Assembly (NCBI GenBank): GCA_035373625.1
Contig: DAOSNS010000027.1
Location: 1 to 64,000, forward strand
Source: DSWT01 sp035373625
Lineage (GTDB): Bacteria; Chloroflexota; Anaerolineae; B4-G1; SLSP01
Reading direction: 5' to 3'
DNA length: 64,000 nt
The position numbers and the translations under genes are program-made. Within the stretch, counting starts at the first letter, position 1, and every line of letters begins with the position of its first letter. Of the stretch, positions 44,148 to 53,321 are shown one piece after another. The notes below the pieces were generated by a model that saw nothing but the letters and a program-made list of their open reading frames with translations, searched no databases and was not told where the DNA came from.

Positions 44148-45929
44148 TTAGCCCGTCATTCCAACATCCTGACGTCCTTCCAGGTCCTCCAACATCCCCG
44201 CCAGCAGGTCAAACCCACCTTGCCAGAAGTCCGGCGAGGTCATATCGAAGCCGGCCTCGCTGATGATGTGCTGCGGGCTGGCGGAGCCGCCGTAAGCAAG
44301 GATGCGCAGGTAATCCGGCTCAAAGGCTTTGCCCAACTCCTTGTACTTGCGGTAGAGCGCCAGCACGAGCAGATTGCCAAAGGCATAGGCGTAGCAGTAG
44401 AAGGGCCGGTCGTAGATGTGAGGGATGCTCACCCACTCGTAGCGGAAGTCGTCGCTTAGCTCAACCGCGTCGCCGAATTGTTCGCGCAGATTGTCGAGAT
44501 AGGCCGCGTACAGATCATCGGGTTTCGCGCCGTCCACGATCATCTGGTGTGCCTGTTTCTCGAAGATGACGAAGTATCCCTGCCGCATGATGGTGGCGTA
44601 AGCATCGTCGAGCAGGGTGCCGATGAGCGCGCGCCGCACGGCAAAGTCCGTTTCTTCCGCCAGCAGTTTGTCGTTGAGCAGCATTTCACCGAAGACTGAG
44701 GCCGTCTCGGCCATCGGCAGCGACGAGTGGAAAGTGAGGGGCGAATGGCCTCCCGCCATGATGCTGTGGACGGCGTGCCCCAGCTCATGCGCCAGTGTGG
44801 AAACGTCTTGAATTTTCCCCTGGAAGTTCACCTGTACCCAGGGCGTCAGTCCGGGCAACGGCCCATAGCAGAACGCGCCGCTCATCTTGCGCGGGCGGAT
44901 TTCGCTGTCGAGGTGCCCGGCCTCCAACACACGCATCGCGTGATCGGCCAGGGTGGGCGAGAAGGCACGGTAGGCCGCGTCCACCATCCGCACGGCGGTA
45001 TCAAAGGAATAGGTCTTCTCCACAGAGGCGAGCGGTGCATAGAGGTCGTAACGCCGCAGGCGCGCTACGCCCAGCGCTTGCGCCTTGAAGCGGAAGAAAC
45101 GCCGGAAGAGCGGCGCATTTTGGCGGATGACATGCAGCAGCGTCTCCACCACCGCATCGGGGATGTCGTTTTCAAGGTTGCGCACGCTGATCGGACTGGC
45201 GAACGCGCGCAACTTCAGGTTTTCGGCCTGCCAGTCACGCACGCGGGTCGCGTAGATATAGGCCAGCACGTCGGCCTGGGTTGCATAGACGCGGTACAGT
45301 TCTTGATACGCCGCCGCGCGCAGGTTGGGGTCGGGGCTGGTGAAGTAGAACGCCAGCTGTCCGCGCGTCAGCTCCTTTTCCTCACCGTCTACGGTAAGGT
45401 GGAACTCGAAGGCGTTGGTCAGCATATCGTAGATCGTCTTGACGGCCTGGATGCCGTTGACGTTCTTGATGTTGATGATCTTCTCTTCGGGTTCGCTGAG
45501 TGTGTGCGGCTTGAAGCGGCGCAGGCTTTCCAGGTAATAGCGTGTGTCGCCAACATTCTCCATCAAGCGCGCGGCTGCGTCGTCGTCTAATGCTTTCCAC
45601 CACAGCTCAAAGAAGAGCGCGCGGTTCTGCATCTCGGCGACGAACTGCTCCACGTGCCCGAGGAAGGCCAGCGCGTCCTGATTGGCGACATCCTCCGAGA
45701 ACCAGAGGTAAGCGTAGGCCATCAGCCGGCCGGCGTCGGCGTGGAGCCGTTCGCAGCGGGCGAGGATGTCGCGGAAGGTGTCCCCGGCAATGTCGGGCGT
45801 GAGTCGGTCACGCAGCGCCTCCAGCTCTGCAAGGCGGGCTTCGATGTCGGCAAAATAATGCTCCATCTCAGGCGTTCCGGCCGGGGCGAGCAAATCGGTC
45901 AGTTTCCAACGTTGAGGTTCGTATGGCAT
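44148..45929 (-). CDS. pepF: Oligoendopeptidase F-type M3 metallopeptidase
   Basis: A 593-residue cytoplasmic zinc peptidase. The zinc motif HELGHAVHSIMAGGH is about residue 388, the third ligand Glu lies about 25 residues later, and LPMAETASVFGEML is present. Cuts short peptides. GGAGG before the ATG supports the start. Upstream lies a membrane protein gene on the same strand. Confidence 0.93.
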   Translation of the reverse strand: MPYEPQRWKLTDLLAPAGTPEMEHYFADIEARLAELEALRDRLTPDIAGDTFRDILARCERLHADAGRLMAYAYLWFSEDVANQDALAFLGHVEQFVAEMQNRALFFELWWKALDDDAAARLMENVGDTRYYLESLRRFKPHTLSEPEEKIINIKNVNGIQAVKTIYDMLTNAFEFHLTVDGEEKELTRGQLAFYFTSPDPNLRAAAYQELYRVYATQADVLAYIYATRVRDWQAENLKLRAFASPISVRNLENDIPDAVVETLLHVIRQNAPLFRRFFRFKAQALGVARLRRYDLYAPLASVEKTYSFDTAVRMVDAAYRAFSPTLADHAMRVLEAGHLDSEIRPRKMSGAFCYGPLPGLTPWVQVNFQGKIQDVSTLAHELGHAVHSIMAGGHSPLTFHSSLPMAETASVFGEMLLNDKLLAEETDFAVRRALIGTLLDDAYATIMRQGYFVIFEKQAHQMIVDGAKPDDLYAAYLDNLREQFGDAVELSDDFRYEWVSIPHIYDRPFYCYAYAFGNLLVLALYRKYKELGKAFEPDYLRILAYGGSASPQHIISEAGFDMTSPDFWQGGFDLLAGMLEDLEGRQDVGMTG

Positions 45930-45974
45930 GAATATCCTCCATTAAAAATTAGTTCGAACGTTGATGGTTTGTGA

Positions 45975-46367
45975 TCAGGATTTCTTGTTGAATAGCCGGC
46001 CTTGACCGGCTAAAAGCGCGATGAGTGCAAGAAAAAGCAGGGTCAAGACGGCATCGCGGAGCCACAGGCTGCGGGCATAACTGGAGCGGTCGCCCACGAA
46101 ATGGAGCGCCCAGAGAATGGCTTGATACGCCACCGCCAGGCCGAACGCGCCGTCGGTGCTTTCGCGCCGCCAGGCGACCATCGCCGCCGCGAGGAAAATC
46201 AGTCCCAACACCCCATACACTATGCCTGAAAATGCTAGCGGCAGGGATAGCGGGTATCCGCCAAGCGCGGGGGCGATGTATGCTGCCATGCCTGCACGCA
46301 GCAGATTCGCCACCCCCAGCACGATCCACAGGATGATTATAGCTATGACACGCCATCGTTTTGACAC
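45975..46367 (-). CDS. Small membrane protein with about four helices
   Basis: Read as 130 residues from the GTG at 46367, which gives a normal start (VSKRWRVIAIIILWIV) and four hydrophobic helices; a longer frame to 46544 includes unlikely cysteine/proline-rich residues. TACAAT lies just before, so the leader would be short. No family recognised. Loosely linked to pepF downstream (45 bases apart). Confidence 0.6.
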   Translation of the reverse strand: MSKRWRVIAIIILWIVLGVANLLRAGMAAYIAPALGGYPLSLPLAFSGIVYGVLGLIFLAAAMVAWRRESTDGAFGLAVAYQAILWALHFVGDRSSYARSLWLRDAVLTLLFLALIALLAGQGRLFNKKS

Positions 46368-46536
46368 ACGGGGATTGTACAACACAAGGAGCAAGAGGCA
46401 AGGAGGGGGGAAGATCAGGTTTTGGCAAATTCGCGCTGTTGGTTGGAGGAGAGTACAAGCGCAGCATGGCTGGCGAACCATAAGTTCATGGGAAATTCCC
46501 TTCACACACAATACTTGCCCCTTGTCCCTTGCTTCT

Positions 46537-47319
46537 TTATACACGGCGGGCAGTGAAGAAGAGGTATGTCCCTTGCTCCGGCAGTGGCTCTTCGTAATAG
46601 CGGCGCAACAGGGCCGCGGTGAGTGCCAGATTCCAACGTTTGGGGGCCAGCAGCCAGCGCCCGGTGAGCTTCTTCACCAGCACGCAGGGCAAACCCAGGG
46701 GATGCCCCCACTCCAGGGCGGCCAGCGCCGCCGGCGAAAAGTAGCTCCACCAGCGTTCCACGTGTAGTCCCACCTGATCGAGGCGCGTGATCCATTCCTC
46801 AGGCGTGTTGTAGTAGCGGTGGCGTGCGATGCGGTCGAAGAGGCGGCGATAGGCTTCCGCAAGGCCGTGCAGGCGCAAGGCGTCCAGCGCCCGCGCCACA
46901 GAGAGAAATTGCCGGAAGTGCGGCCCCGGCACGCAGAAGTAGAAGTTGCCGCCCGGTTGGAGCACGCGGGCCACTTCACGCACCACCGGCTCCACGTCGG
47001 GGATGTGCTCCAGCACGGAGTTGCTGATGATAGTGGCGAAATGCGCATCCGGGAAAGGCATCCGCGCACCGTCGGCGTGGGTGACGAGGCGATAAACATC
47101 GCGGGTGCGAGCCTCGCGCAGCGGCGTCAACCACGGATCAAGGCCGACATCGAGCTTATGAGTGAAGGCCACGGAGGCGAAGTGTCCGTCGCCACATCCC
47201 AAATCGAGCACCGGCGCAGGCAGCGGCAGGTCGGCGTAAAAATCCGCCTCCACCGCACGTAGCAGAGCGCGAAAGGCGGGCACTTCCTGTAATTGGCGGT
47301 CAAAGGTATCGCGTGGCAT
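46537..47319 (-). CDS. SAM-dependent methyltransferase (class I)
   Basis: A 260-residue methyltransferase-11-type protein. Motif I is VLDLGCGDGHFASVAF (residues about 37-52), and VGLDPWLTPL, motif II-like MPFPDAHFATIISNSVLEHI and VLQPGGNFYFCVPGP follow. The C-terminal basic region (WLLAPKRWNLALTAALLRRYY) is not a classical domain. The methyl acceptor is unknown. It precedes a possible glycan- or lipid-related set, without a clear operon partner. Confidence 0.82.
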   Translation of the reverse strand: MPRDTFDRQLQEVPAFRALLRAVEADFYADLPLPAPVLDLGCGDGHFASVAFTHKLDVGLDPWLTPLREARTRDVYRLVTHADGARMPFPDAHFATIISNSVLEHIPDVEPVVREVARVLQPGGNFYFCVPGPHFRQFLSVARALDALRLHGLAEAYRRLFDRIARHRYYNTPEEWITRLDQVGLHVERWWSYFSPAALAALEWGHPLGLPCVLVKKLTGRWLLAPKRWNLALTAALLRRYYEEPLPEQGTYLFFTARRV

Positions 47320-47414
47320 CCTTTTTCTCCTGGAAAATCGTTGGAATGTTTATGGCAGTCGTCAACTTGCTACCCATCCTATGATATAAAAGTTATAAAT
47401 CCGTTAAAATCCGT

Positions 47415-48668
47415 TTAATCCGTTGACAAAAACGGACATAAATCATCCCAGGTGTACGTGGGATTGGCATAGCCGAAGCTGTTCAGGAAATCCAGCACCT
47501 CCAACGCTTGGGGCACGCGGATTGTCTCGGCGCAGGCGCGCGCGATGTCGTTATGCGCGGTGTAGCTCCCCCAAAACTGCCGCGCTAACACGACAACAGC
47601 ATAGCCGGCGGTGCCGGACGGAAAATCCGCCTCCAATGTCTCATAATAGCTTTGGGCGTTCGGCAGATTTTGTAGCTGGAGTTCCACCAGCAGCAGCCGC
47701 CAATCGGCGAGGGCCGCGAACCAATGCTCTTCCTCATCGCGGCTGACGGTTACGGCCCAGGCTTTCAGGGTTTTGCCGTTACGTGCCCGCAGGTAGGCAT
47801 CGAGGGCGTGAGCGTATCGGTGGGCAAACAATGCCTCATCTCCGTCACGGAAGACGTGGTAACGGTAAATCGGAGGCCCGGCAACGGTCGCTGTGATGGT
47901 GATGACACTGCCATCCCAGGCCAGTGTGGTTGTGACCGGGCGTTGCGGACCGGCCGCTACGGAACCGCCACCGTTGCTCCCCACGAGGATATGGTCGTCT
48001 TCCAGGGTAAAATCGGCGTAAGGAAAGGTGAACGTGCCGCCAACGCGCTCCTGAAAATCCACGCCGCCCCATGACCAGACACGCAAGGTGTGCCAGCAGG
48101 TGTTCGCGCTACACGCCACCTCGGTGAAGATCAAATCTGCCAGCCCATCCTGCGTCACATCCGCCGCGCCGATGAGATCGAGGCCAAACCGCGCCCCCGG
48201 CCTGTAGGTATACAGCGGACGCACCGTCCCCTCGCGGCAGGTATAGACTGCCAGCACACTCTCGAAGGGCTGCCGGTTTGCGGTGGGGTTGATGAAGACC
48301 ACGATGTTATCCGTGGTTCCATCACCGTTAAGATCGGCACGGGACAGCGTTTCGCCCGTCGGTGGGCGCGCGTTCCAGTCACCGAGGAGTGCGGGTAGAC
48401 GCCGGGGGTCGCCGCCATCGGCCAGATAGGCGCGCAGCGTTTCGACGTAGTCGCCGAAAGCCGCCGGACGCGCCGGGAACGGAATCTCACGCCGCAGGGG
48501 ACATATCTCACGGGCAAGGGTAGGCACAGGTGAAACCGTCACCGGGATGGTCGCCGGCGCGTGCGTTGTGGAGCGTTCCGGTAGGTCGGAGGGCACCGGA
48601 GACGCCAATAACGTGCATCCGAGCAGGATGCCGGTGATAGCAGAAAGGACAAGCCCTTGTCGTCGCAT
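47415..48668 (-). CDS. Lipoprotein with EF-hand/FG-GAP-like repeats
   Basis: A 417-residue exported protein. Signal peptide with lipobox ILLGC (Cys18), then a Pro/Thr-rich linker. Two calcium-loop repeats (ADLNGDGTTDNIVVF and ADVTQDGLADLIF) resemble FG-GAP or dockerin-type loops. The C-terminal part (HWFAALADWRLLLVELQLQ) is helical. Cell-surface role likely; function unknown. The dispersed repeat copy lies upstream. Confidence 0.72.
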   Translation of the reverse strand: MRRQGLVLSAITGILLGCTLLASPVPSDLPERSTTHAPATIPVTVSPVPTLAREICPLRREIPFPARPAAFGDYVETLRAYLADGGDPRRLPALLGDWNARPPTGETLSRADLNGDGTTDNIVVFINPTANRQPFESVLAVYTCREGTVRPLYTYRPGARFGLDLIGAADVTQDGLADLIFTEVACSANTCWHTLRVWSWGGVDFQERVGGTFTFPYADFTLEDDHILVGSNGGGSVAAGPQRPVTTTLAWDGSVITITATVAGPPIYRYHVFRDGDEALFAHRYAHALDAYLRARNGKTLKAWAVTVSRDEEEHWFAALADWRLLLVELQLQNLPNAQSYYETLEADFPSGTAGYAVVVLARQFWGSYTAHNDIARACAETIRVPQALEVLDFLNSFGYANPTYTWDDLCPFLSTD

Positions 48669-48713
48669 ATCTTAACAGTATAATCATCCTATGGCGAACG
48701 GCAACCCAGGGCT

Positions 48714-48764
48714 ATCGCATTTGGCCGCTGCCGGCAACTGAATACGGCCTGAGGTCGGGGAAAG
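48714..48764. repeat. Dispersed intergenic repeat, copy 2
   Basis: Matches 4811-4862 almost base for base. Followed here by GCCGC-TTTA-GCGGC and GCCCTA/TAGGGC inverted repeats in the divergent intergenic region of the two lipoproteins. Confidence 0.7.
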
Positions 48765-48933
48765 ACGCCGCTTTAGCGGCACAGCAGACAGCGCGACGGG
48801 ACAAAGGTTCCCGAACGTGATAGCCCTAAACGGCATCTAGGGCGAGAATGAAAAGGCCCCGCATCCCATCCCAAAGGATAGGTTGCATTTCAAGACAGGA
48901 GTGACAGGTAGTTACTGTTTTCATGGGGGTGAT

Positions 48934-50268
48934 ATGGCACATATATTGCGAACCTGGGGAATTGTCTTTGCAGTGTTACTGTTGACCGGCTGTGCAGGCA
49001 CGCCGACACCCACAACGACGCCGGCTCCCGCCACAAAGACGCCGACGCCGCCCACGGCGACGCCATTGCCCTCACCCACGGCGACGGCGACACCAACAGC
49101 GGTTATTGCGGTACAGCGTCCACTGCTGATGGCGCATTACATGCCCTGGTATCAAACGCCCAACATCAGTGGATACTGGGGCTGGCATTGGACGATGAAC
49201 CACTTCGATCCGGCGCAGAAGGACGCGCAGGGCCGCCCGCAGATCGCCTCGCATTATATGCCGCTGACCGGCCCCTACGATTCGGCAGATCCGGCGGTGC
49301 TGGAATACCAGGTCTTGTTGATGAAATTGAGCGGCATTGACGGCGTGATCGTGGACTGGTACGGCATCGAAGAGTTCTGGGATTACGGCGTGTTGAACCG
49401 CGCCACGGGCAAACTGTTCGAGATGATCAAAAACGCCGGCTTGCAGTTTGCCATTTGTTATGAAGACCAGACCGTCAAGCATATGGTTGACAACAAGCAC
49501 CTGCCGATGGCCGATGTCTACACCCACGGGCAGGCGGTGATGCGTTACCTGCAAGACACGTGGTTCGGCGATGTGGCCTACCTGAAGGCCGACGGGCGAC
49601 CGGTGCTGCTGACGTTCGGGCCGCAGTATTACAAAAATGCGACGGATTGGGAAAAGCTGTTTGCGGGGGTGGAGACAAAACCGATTTTCATCACCCTGGA
49701 TAAGCGTTTGGGGACGGTGGCGACCTCAAGTTTCCCCTGGCCACCGATGTGGGCCTCCAAAGATGGTGTGCTGACGCAGGCCGCCCTGGAAAGTTATCTC
49801 AATTCCTTTTACGAGAAAACCGCCGGTGATGCGTATCGGGTTGGGGGCGCGTTTCCGGGGTTCCACGACATTTACAAAGAAGCCGGTGTCGGCGAGGGAT
49901 ACGGTTACCTCGATGCGCGGGACGGTGAAACGTTCCGCTTCACCCTCGATCTGGCACTGCGCCACAACCCACACGTGATCCAGCTCATCACCTGGAACGA
50001 TTACGGCGAAGGCACCATCATCGAGCCGACCGAAGAATTTGGCTATCGTTATCTGGAAATGGTGCAGGCGGCCCGGCGGACGATGGCAGGCGAGGATGAA
50101 ACCTTTACGTTCATCCCTGAGGATTTGCGGCTGCCGCTGCGGCTGTTCACCTTGCGGAAGGCGTATGCCGGGGATGTTGCCGTCAACGCGCGGCTGGATG
50201 AGGCTGCGGCAGCACTGCTGGCCGGAGATGTGAAACGCGCGGCGGCAATCTTTGCCGATTATCCTTAA
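48934..50268 (+). CDS. Glycoside hydrolase family 99-like lipoprotein
   Basis: A 444-residue exported protein. The start at 48934 (MAHILRTWGIVF) is just after GGGGGTGAT. Signal with lipobox LLTGC, then a Thr/Pro linker to about residue 60. The catalytic barrel begins LLMAHYMPWYQ and ends WNDYGEGTIIEPTEE (about 350-364), the GH99/GH71 signature carrying acidic catalytic candidates. The substrate is probably an alpha-mannan or related glycan. Divergent from the lipoprotein upstream. Confidence 0.8.
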   Translation: MAHILRTWGIVFAVLLLTGCAGTPTPTTTPAPATKTPTPPTATPLPSPTATATPTAVIAVQRPLLMAHYMPWYQTPNISGYWGWHWTMNHFDPAQKDAQGRPQIASHYMPLTGPYDSADPAVLEYQVLLMKLSGIDGVIVDWYGIEEFWDYGVLNRATGKLFEMIKNAGLQFAICYEDQTVKHMVDNKHLPMADVYTHGQAVMRYLQDTWFGDVAYLKADGRPVLLTFGPQYYKNATDWEKLFAGVETKPIFITLDKRLGTVATSSFPWPPMWASKDGVLTQAALESYLNSFYEKTAGDAYRVGGAFPGFHDIYKEAGVGEGYGYLDARDGETFRFTLDLALRHNPHVIQLITWNDYGEGTIIEPTEEFGYRYLEMVQAARRTMAGEDETFTFIPEDLRLPLRLFTLRKAYAGDVAVNARLDEAAAALLAGDVKRAAAIFADYP

Positions 50269-50334
50269 ATGTTCAACATCCTGTCCAAAGAAACAAACCG
50301 CGTAATGACTGATAATGCCTGATTGGGAGATATG

Positions 50335-53220
50335 ATGATATCGTTTTTACGGAAATTTCTCGCGCCACCGATTTTCGCGGATGATGTGGACAAGACACAC
50401 CTGGCAAATGTAGCGCACAACTTGTTGCTCGCTACATGCCTGTTCTTGCTGCTGTTGGAAGGCGTGCTTTTCTGGGTTCCCTTTCCCGAGCGTCCCTATT
50501 TTCTCATCGGTTTGCCGATTCTGGCCATGACATTGATCGGCCTGGATCGGATGTTATACCGTGGCCGGGTACAGCTGGCCACGACGATTTTCGTCAGCCT
50601 CATAGGGTTGGTCTTCACGCTGTTTCTGCCTTTTTCCGGTGGGATGCGTAGCCCGGCTGTAGTTTTTTATATCGCCGGTTCCGTGATCGTCGGTTTGTTG
50701 CTCGGCAAACGGGCGATGCTGATACACCTGATAGCCTGCAGCGTTGTCGGATTGGGAATGATCCTTCTTCAAAACGGGCCTTACGCACCGCCGCTGCTGT
50801 TTCCCATCCCACCACTTGTCGGTTGGATGGGGATGTTGTTGAGTTTGGCGATGGCCGCCGGGGCACTGGAGATGGTGATGCAACGGCGTGAGGCCGCACT
50901 GGCGTCGTTGCGGGAGAGCGAAGAGCGTTATCGTCAACTCTTTGAAGCCGAATCGGACGCCATTTTCTTGATTGACAACGTTACCGGACAAATCCTGGAG
51001 GTCAATAGCGCCGCGGTAGCTTTGTACGGCTACAGTCGCGCGGAATTGCTGGCCAAACACAATGTTGATCTGTCGGCCGAGCCAGAAGATACACGGCGGG
51101 TGACACAAACCACGCCCGTTATCGCCGAGCAGGTCATCACCATCCCCTTGCGTTTGCACCGCAAGAAAGACGGGACCGTTTTCCCGGTCGAAATCACAGG
51201 ACGCTTTTTCAACTGGAAAGGACACCCGGTACACATCGCCGCCGTCCGCGACATCACCGCGCGTCGCCGCACCGAAGAGGAATTGCATGAGAAAACCACA
51301 GAACTGGAATATTTCTTCACCCTCAGCCCCGATCTTCTGTGCATTGCCGACACAGACGGTTATTTCTGGCGACTGAACCCGGAATGGGAAAAGACACTGG
51401 GGTATACCCTGGCGGAACTTGAGGGGCAAAGATTTCTCGACTTCGTCCATCCGGATGACATCGAGCCAACCCTGGCGGCTATAGCGATGCTGGAACAACA
51501 GCAGGCGGTTTTGAATTTCGAGAATCGTTACCGCTGTCGGGATGGGACTTACCGCTGGATCGAATGGCGCGCGTCGCCACGAGGCAAATTGATCTACGCG
51601 GCGGCGCGCGATGTCACCGCACGTAAGGAGGCCGAAAAGGCACTTGAAGAGAGTGAGGCGCGTTACCGCAGCCTCTTTGAGGATAACCGCGCCGTGATCC
51701 TGATCTATGATCGGAAAGACGGCCGGATCATAGATGCCAATCCGGCAGCCTGTGCCTATTATGGCTGGACACGCGAGGAACTCACGGAAAAATATATCCA
51801 CGATATTGACCCATTGACGCCCGAAGAAGTCAGGCGAGAAATCGAAGCAGTCCGCCGCGAAGGGCGTAGCTACTATCTCTTCAAACACCGCAGGGCCGAT
51901 GGTAGTATCCGCGATGTGGAAATATACAGCGGACCGATTAAAGTGTTCGGTCAGACGGTGTACTACGCGATTATCCACGATGTAACCGAGCGTCGCCTGG
52001 CAGAAGAAGCCTTGCGTGAGAGCAACCGCCGCCTTCAAGAAACGCTGGCGGAACTGCGCGAGACCCAGGAACGCATGATGCACCAGGAACGCCTCGCTGC
52101 CGTGGGACAATTGGCCGCCGGCATTGCTCACGATTTCAACAACATCCTGGCGTCTATTGTCCTGTATACCCAAATGTCATTGCGCAATACCGATCTACCG
52201 CTACCGTTGCGGCAACGTTTGGAGGTTATCGAACAACAAACCGCCCACGCCGCCGATCTTATCCAGCAAATCCTCGATTTCGGGCGGCGGGCCGTCTTGG
52301 AACGCCAACCGTTGATGGTGGATTCGTTTTTGAAGGAAATAGTCAAACTATTGCGGCGCACCTTGCCCGAAAACCTGCAGATTGATCTGACCATCGAGGC
52401 CGGCGACCATGCGATTCTGGCCGATCCCACACGTATCCAGCAAGCGGTGGTGAACCTGGCGCTGAATGCACGGGATGCCATGCCCAACGGCGGGGAGTTA
52501 CACATCTCCCTGGCGCGTATTGCAGGGCAACCGATTCAATGCGTAGATTGTGGGCCGGTTTTGAGCGGGGAATGGGTCGAAATTGCCGTCGCGGATACCG
52601 GCACGGGCATTCCGCCGGAGGTTTTGCCGCACATCTTCGAGCCGTTTTTCACCACGCGCGCGCCGTTGGGACACGGTTTAGGGTTGGCGCAGGTGTACGG
52701 GATTGTCAACCAGCACGGCGGCCATATCGCTGTGGAGACGCAGCCCGGCAAGGGAACCACATTCCGCCTTTACTGGCCGGCTTTGCAGACATCGTCCCTT
52801 CAACCGGAAGCGTCCCTCAAAGCCGAGGTTCTCTCCGGTCAGGGTGAAACTATCATGGTGGTCGAAGATGACGCGCTGGTACGCGCGGCGTTGATAGATG
52901 CGCTGGACATGTTGGGCTATCGCGCGTTGGAAGCGGCCAACGGACAGGAAGCCCTGACCCTGTATACGGCCCATGCCGATACTGTCGCCCTGGTGATCAG
53001 CGATTGGGTCATGCCCACCATGAGCGGGTCGGAGCTGGTGCGTGCGCTCTATGAGCGCGCGCCGTCGCTCAAAGTGTTAATGTTGACCGGTCATCCGTTG
53101 AACCAGGAAACCCGCGAAAGCGTCCCGCCCAACGTTGTCGGCTGGATACTCAAACCACCCAATCTGGAGCGCTTATCCCGCGATTTGCATGAGGCCCTAC
53201 ATAACACCGATAGAGGATGA
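50335..53220 (+). CDS. Hybrid sensor histidine kinase with three PAS domains and a receiver
   Basis: A 961-residue membrane kinase. About five to six hydrophobic helices (residues 30-185), PAS domains at about 195-310, 320-440 and 450-565, and coiled coil. HisKA has H in LAAGIAHDFNNILASI (about 598), followed by an ATPase domain (NLALNARDAMPNGG, GHGLGLAQVYGIV). The C-terminal receiver has aspartate in SDWVMPTMSG and lysine in LKPPN. Orphan, with no separate regulator adjacent. GGGAG lies six bases before the chosen ATG; the neighbouring ATG at 50332 is the alternative. Signal unknown. Confidence 0.92.
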   Translation: MISFLRKFLAPPIFADDVDKTHLANVAHNLLLATCLFLLLLEGVLFWVPFPERPYFLIGLPILAMTLIGLDRMLYRGRVQLATTIFVSLIGLVFTLFLPFSGGMRSPAVVFYIAGSVIVGLLLGKRAMLIHLIACSVVGLGMILLQNGPYAPPLLFPIPPLVGWMGMLLSLAMAAGALEMVMQRREAALASLRESEERYRQLFEAESDAIFLIDNVTGQILEVNSAAVALYGYSRAELLAKHNVDLSAEPEDTRRVTQTTPVIAEQVITIPLRLHRKKDGTVFPVEITGRFFNWKGHPVHIAAVRDITARRRTEEELHEKTTELEYFFTLSPDLLCIADTDGYFWRLNPEWEKTLGYTLAELEGQRFLDFVHPDDIEPTLAAIAMLEQQQAVLNFENRYRCRDGTYRWIEWRASPRGKLIYAAARDVTARKEAEKALEESEARYRSLFEDNRAVILIYDRKDGRIIDANPAACAYYGWTREELTEKYIHDIDPLTPEEVRREIEAVRREGRSYYLFKHRRADGSIRDVEIYSGPIKVFGQTVYYAIIHDVTERRLAEEALRESNRRLQETLAELRETQERMMHQERLAAVGQLAAGIAHDFNNILASIVLYTQMSLRNTDLPLPLRQRLEVIEQQTAHAADLIQQILDFGRRAVLERQPLMVDSFLKEIVKLLRRTLPENLQIDLTIEAGDHAILADPTRIQQAVVNLALNARDAMPNGGELHISLARIAGQPIQCVDCGPVLSGEWVEIAVADTGTGIPPEVLPHIFEPFFTTRAPLGHGLGLAQVYGIVNQHGGHIAVETQPGKGTTFRLYWPALQTSSLQPEASLKAEVLSGQGETIMVVEDDALVRAALIDALDMLGYRALEAANGQEALTLYTAHADTVALVISDWVMPTMSGSELVRALYERAPSLKVLMLTGHPLNQETRESVPPNVVGWILKPPNLERLSRDLHEALHNTDRG

Positions 53221-53321
53221 AAACACCTGCTCGACCCTCCGACTACAGACTATCCGACTTTGTATATGACACGAACAGCATCACCGGCAATACAGGGCGA
53301 CGGCAAGAAACTGAGTCTGAG
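53221..53321. other. Short intergenic region
   Basis: About 100 bases between convergent kinase and hydroxylase genes. Nothing clear seen. Confidence 0.4.

Noticed and set aside
46368..46544. Longer N-terminus for the membrane protein at 45975
   Set aside because: The added residues are Cys/Pro-rich and lie over spacer sequence; the GTG at 46367 follows a TACAAT and gives a normal membrane-protein start.
50554..52173. 539-codon minus-strand frame over the hybrid kinase
   Set aside because: Kinase, PAS and receiver motifs are on the plus strand; the antisense has none.
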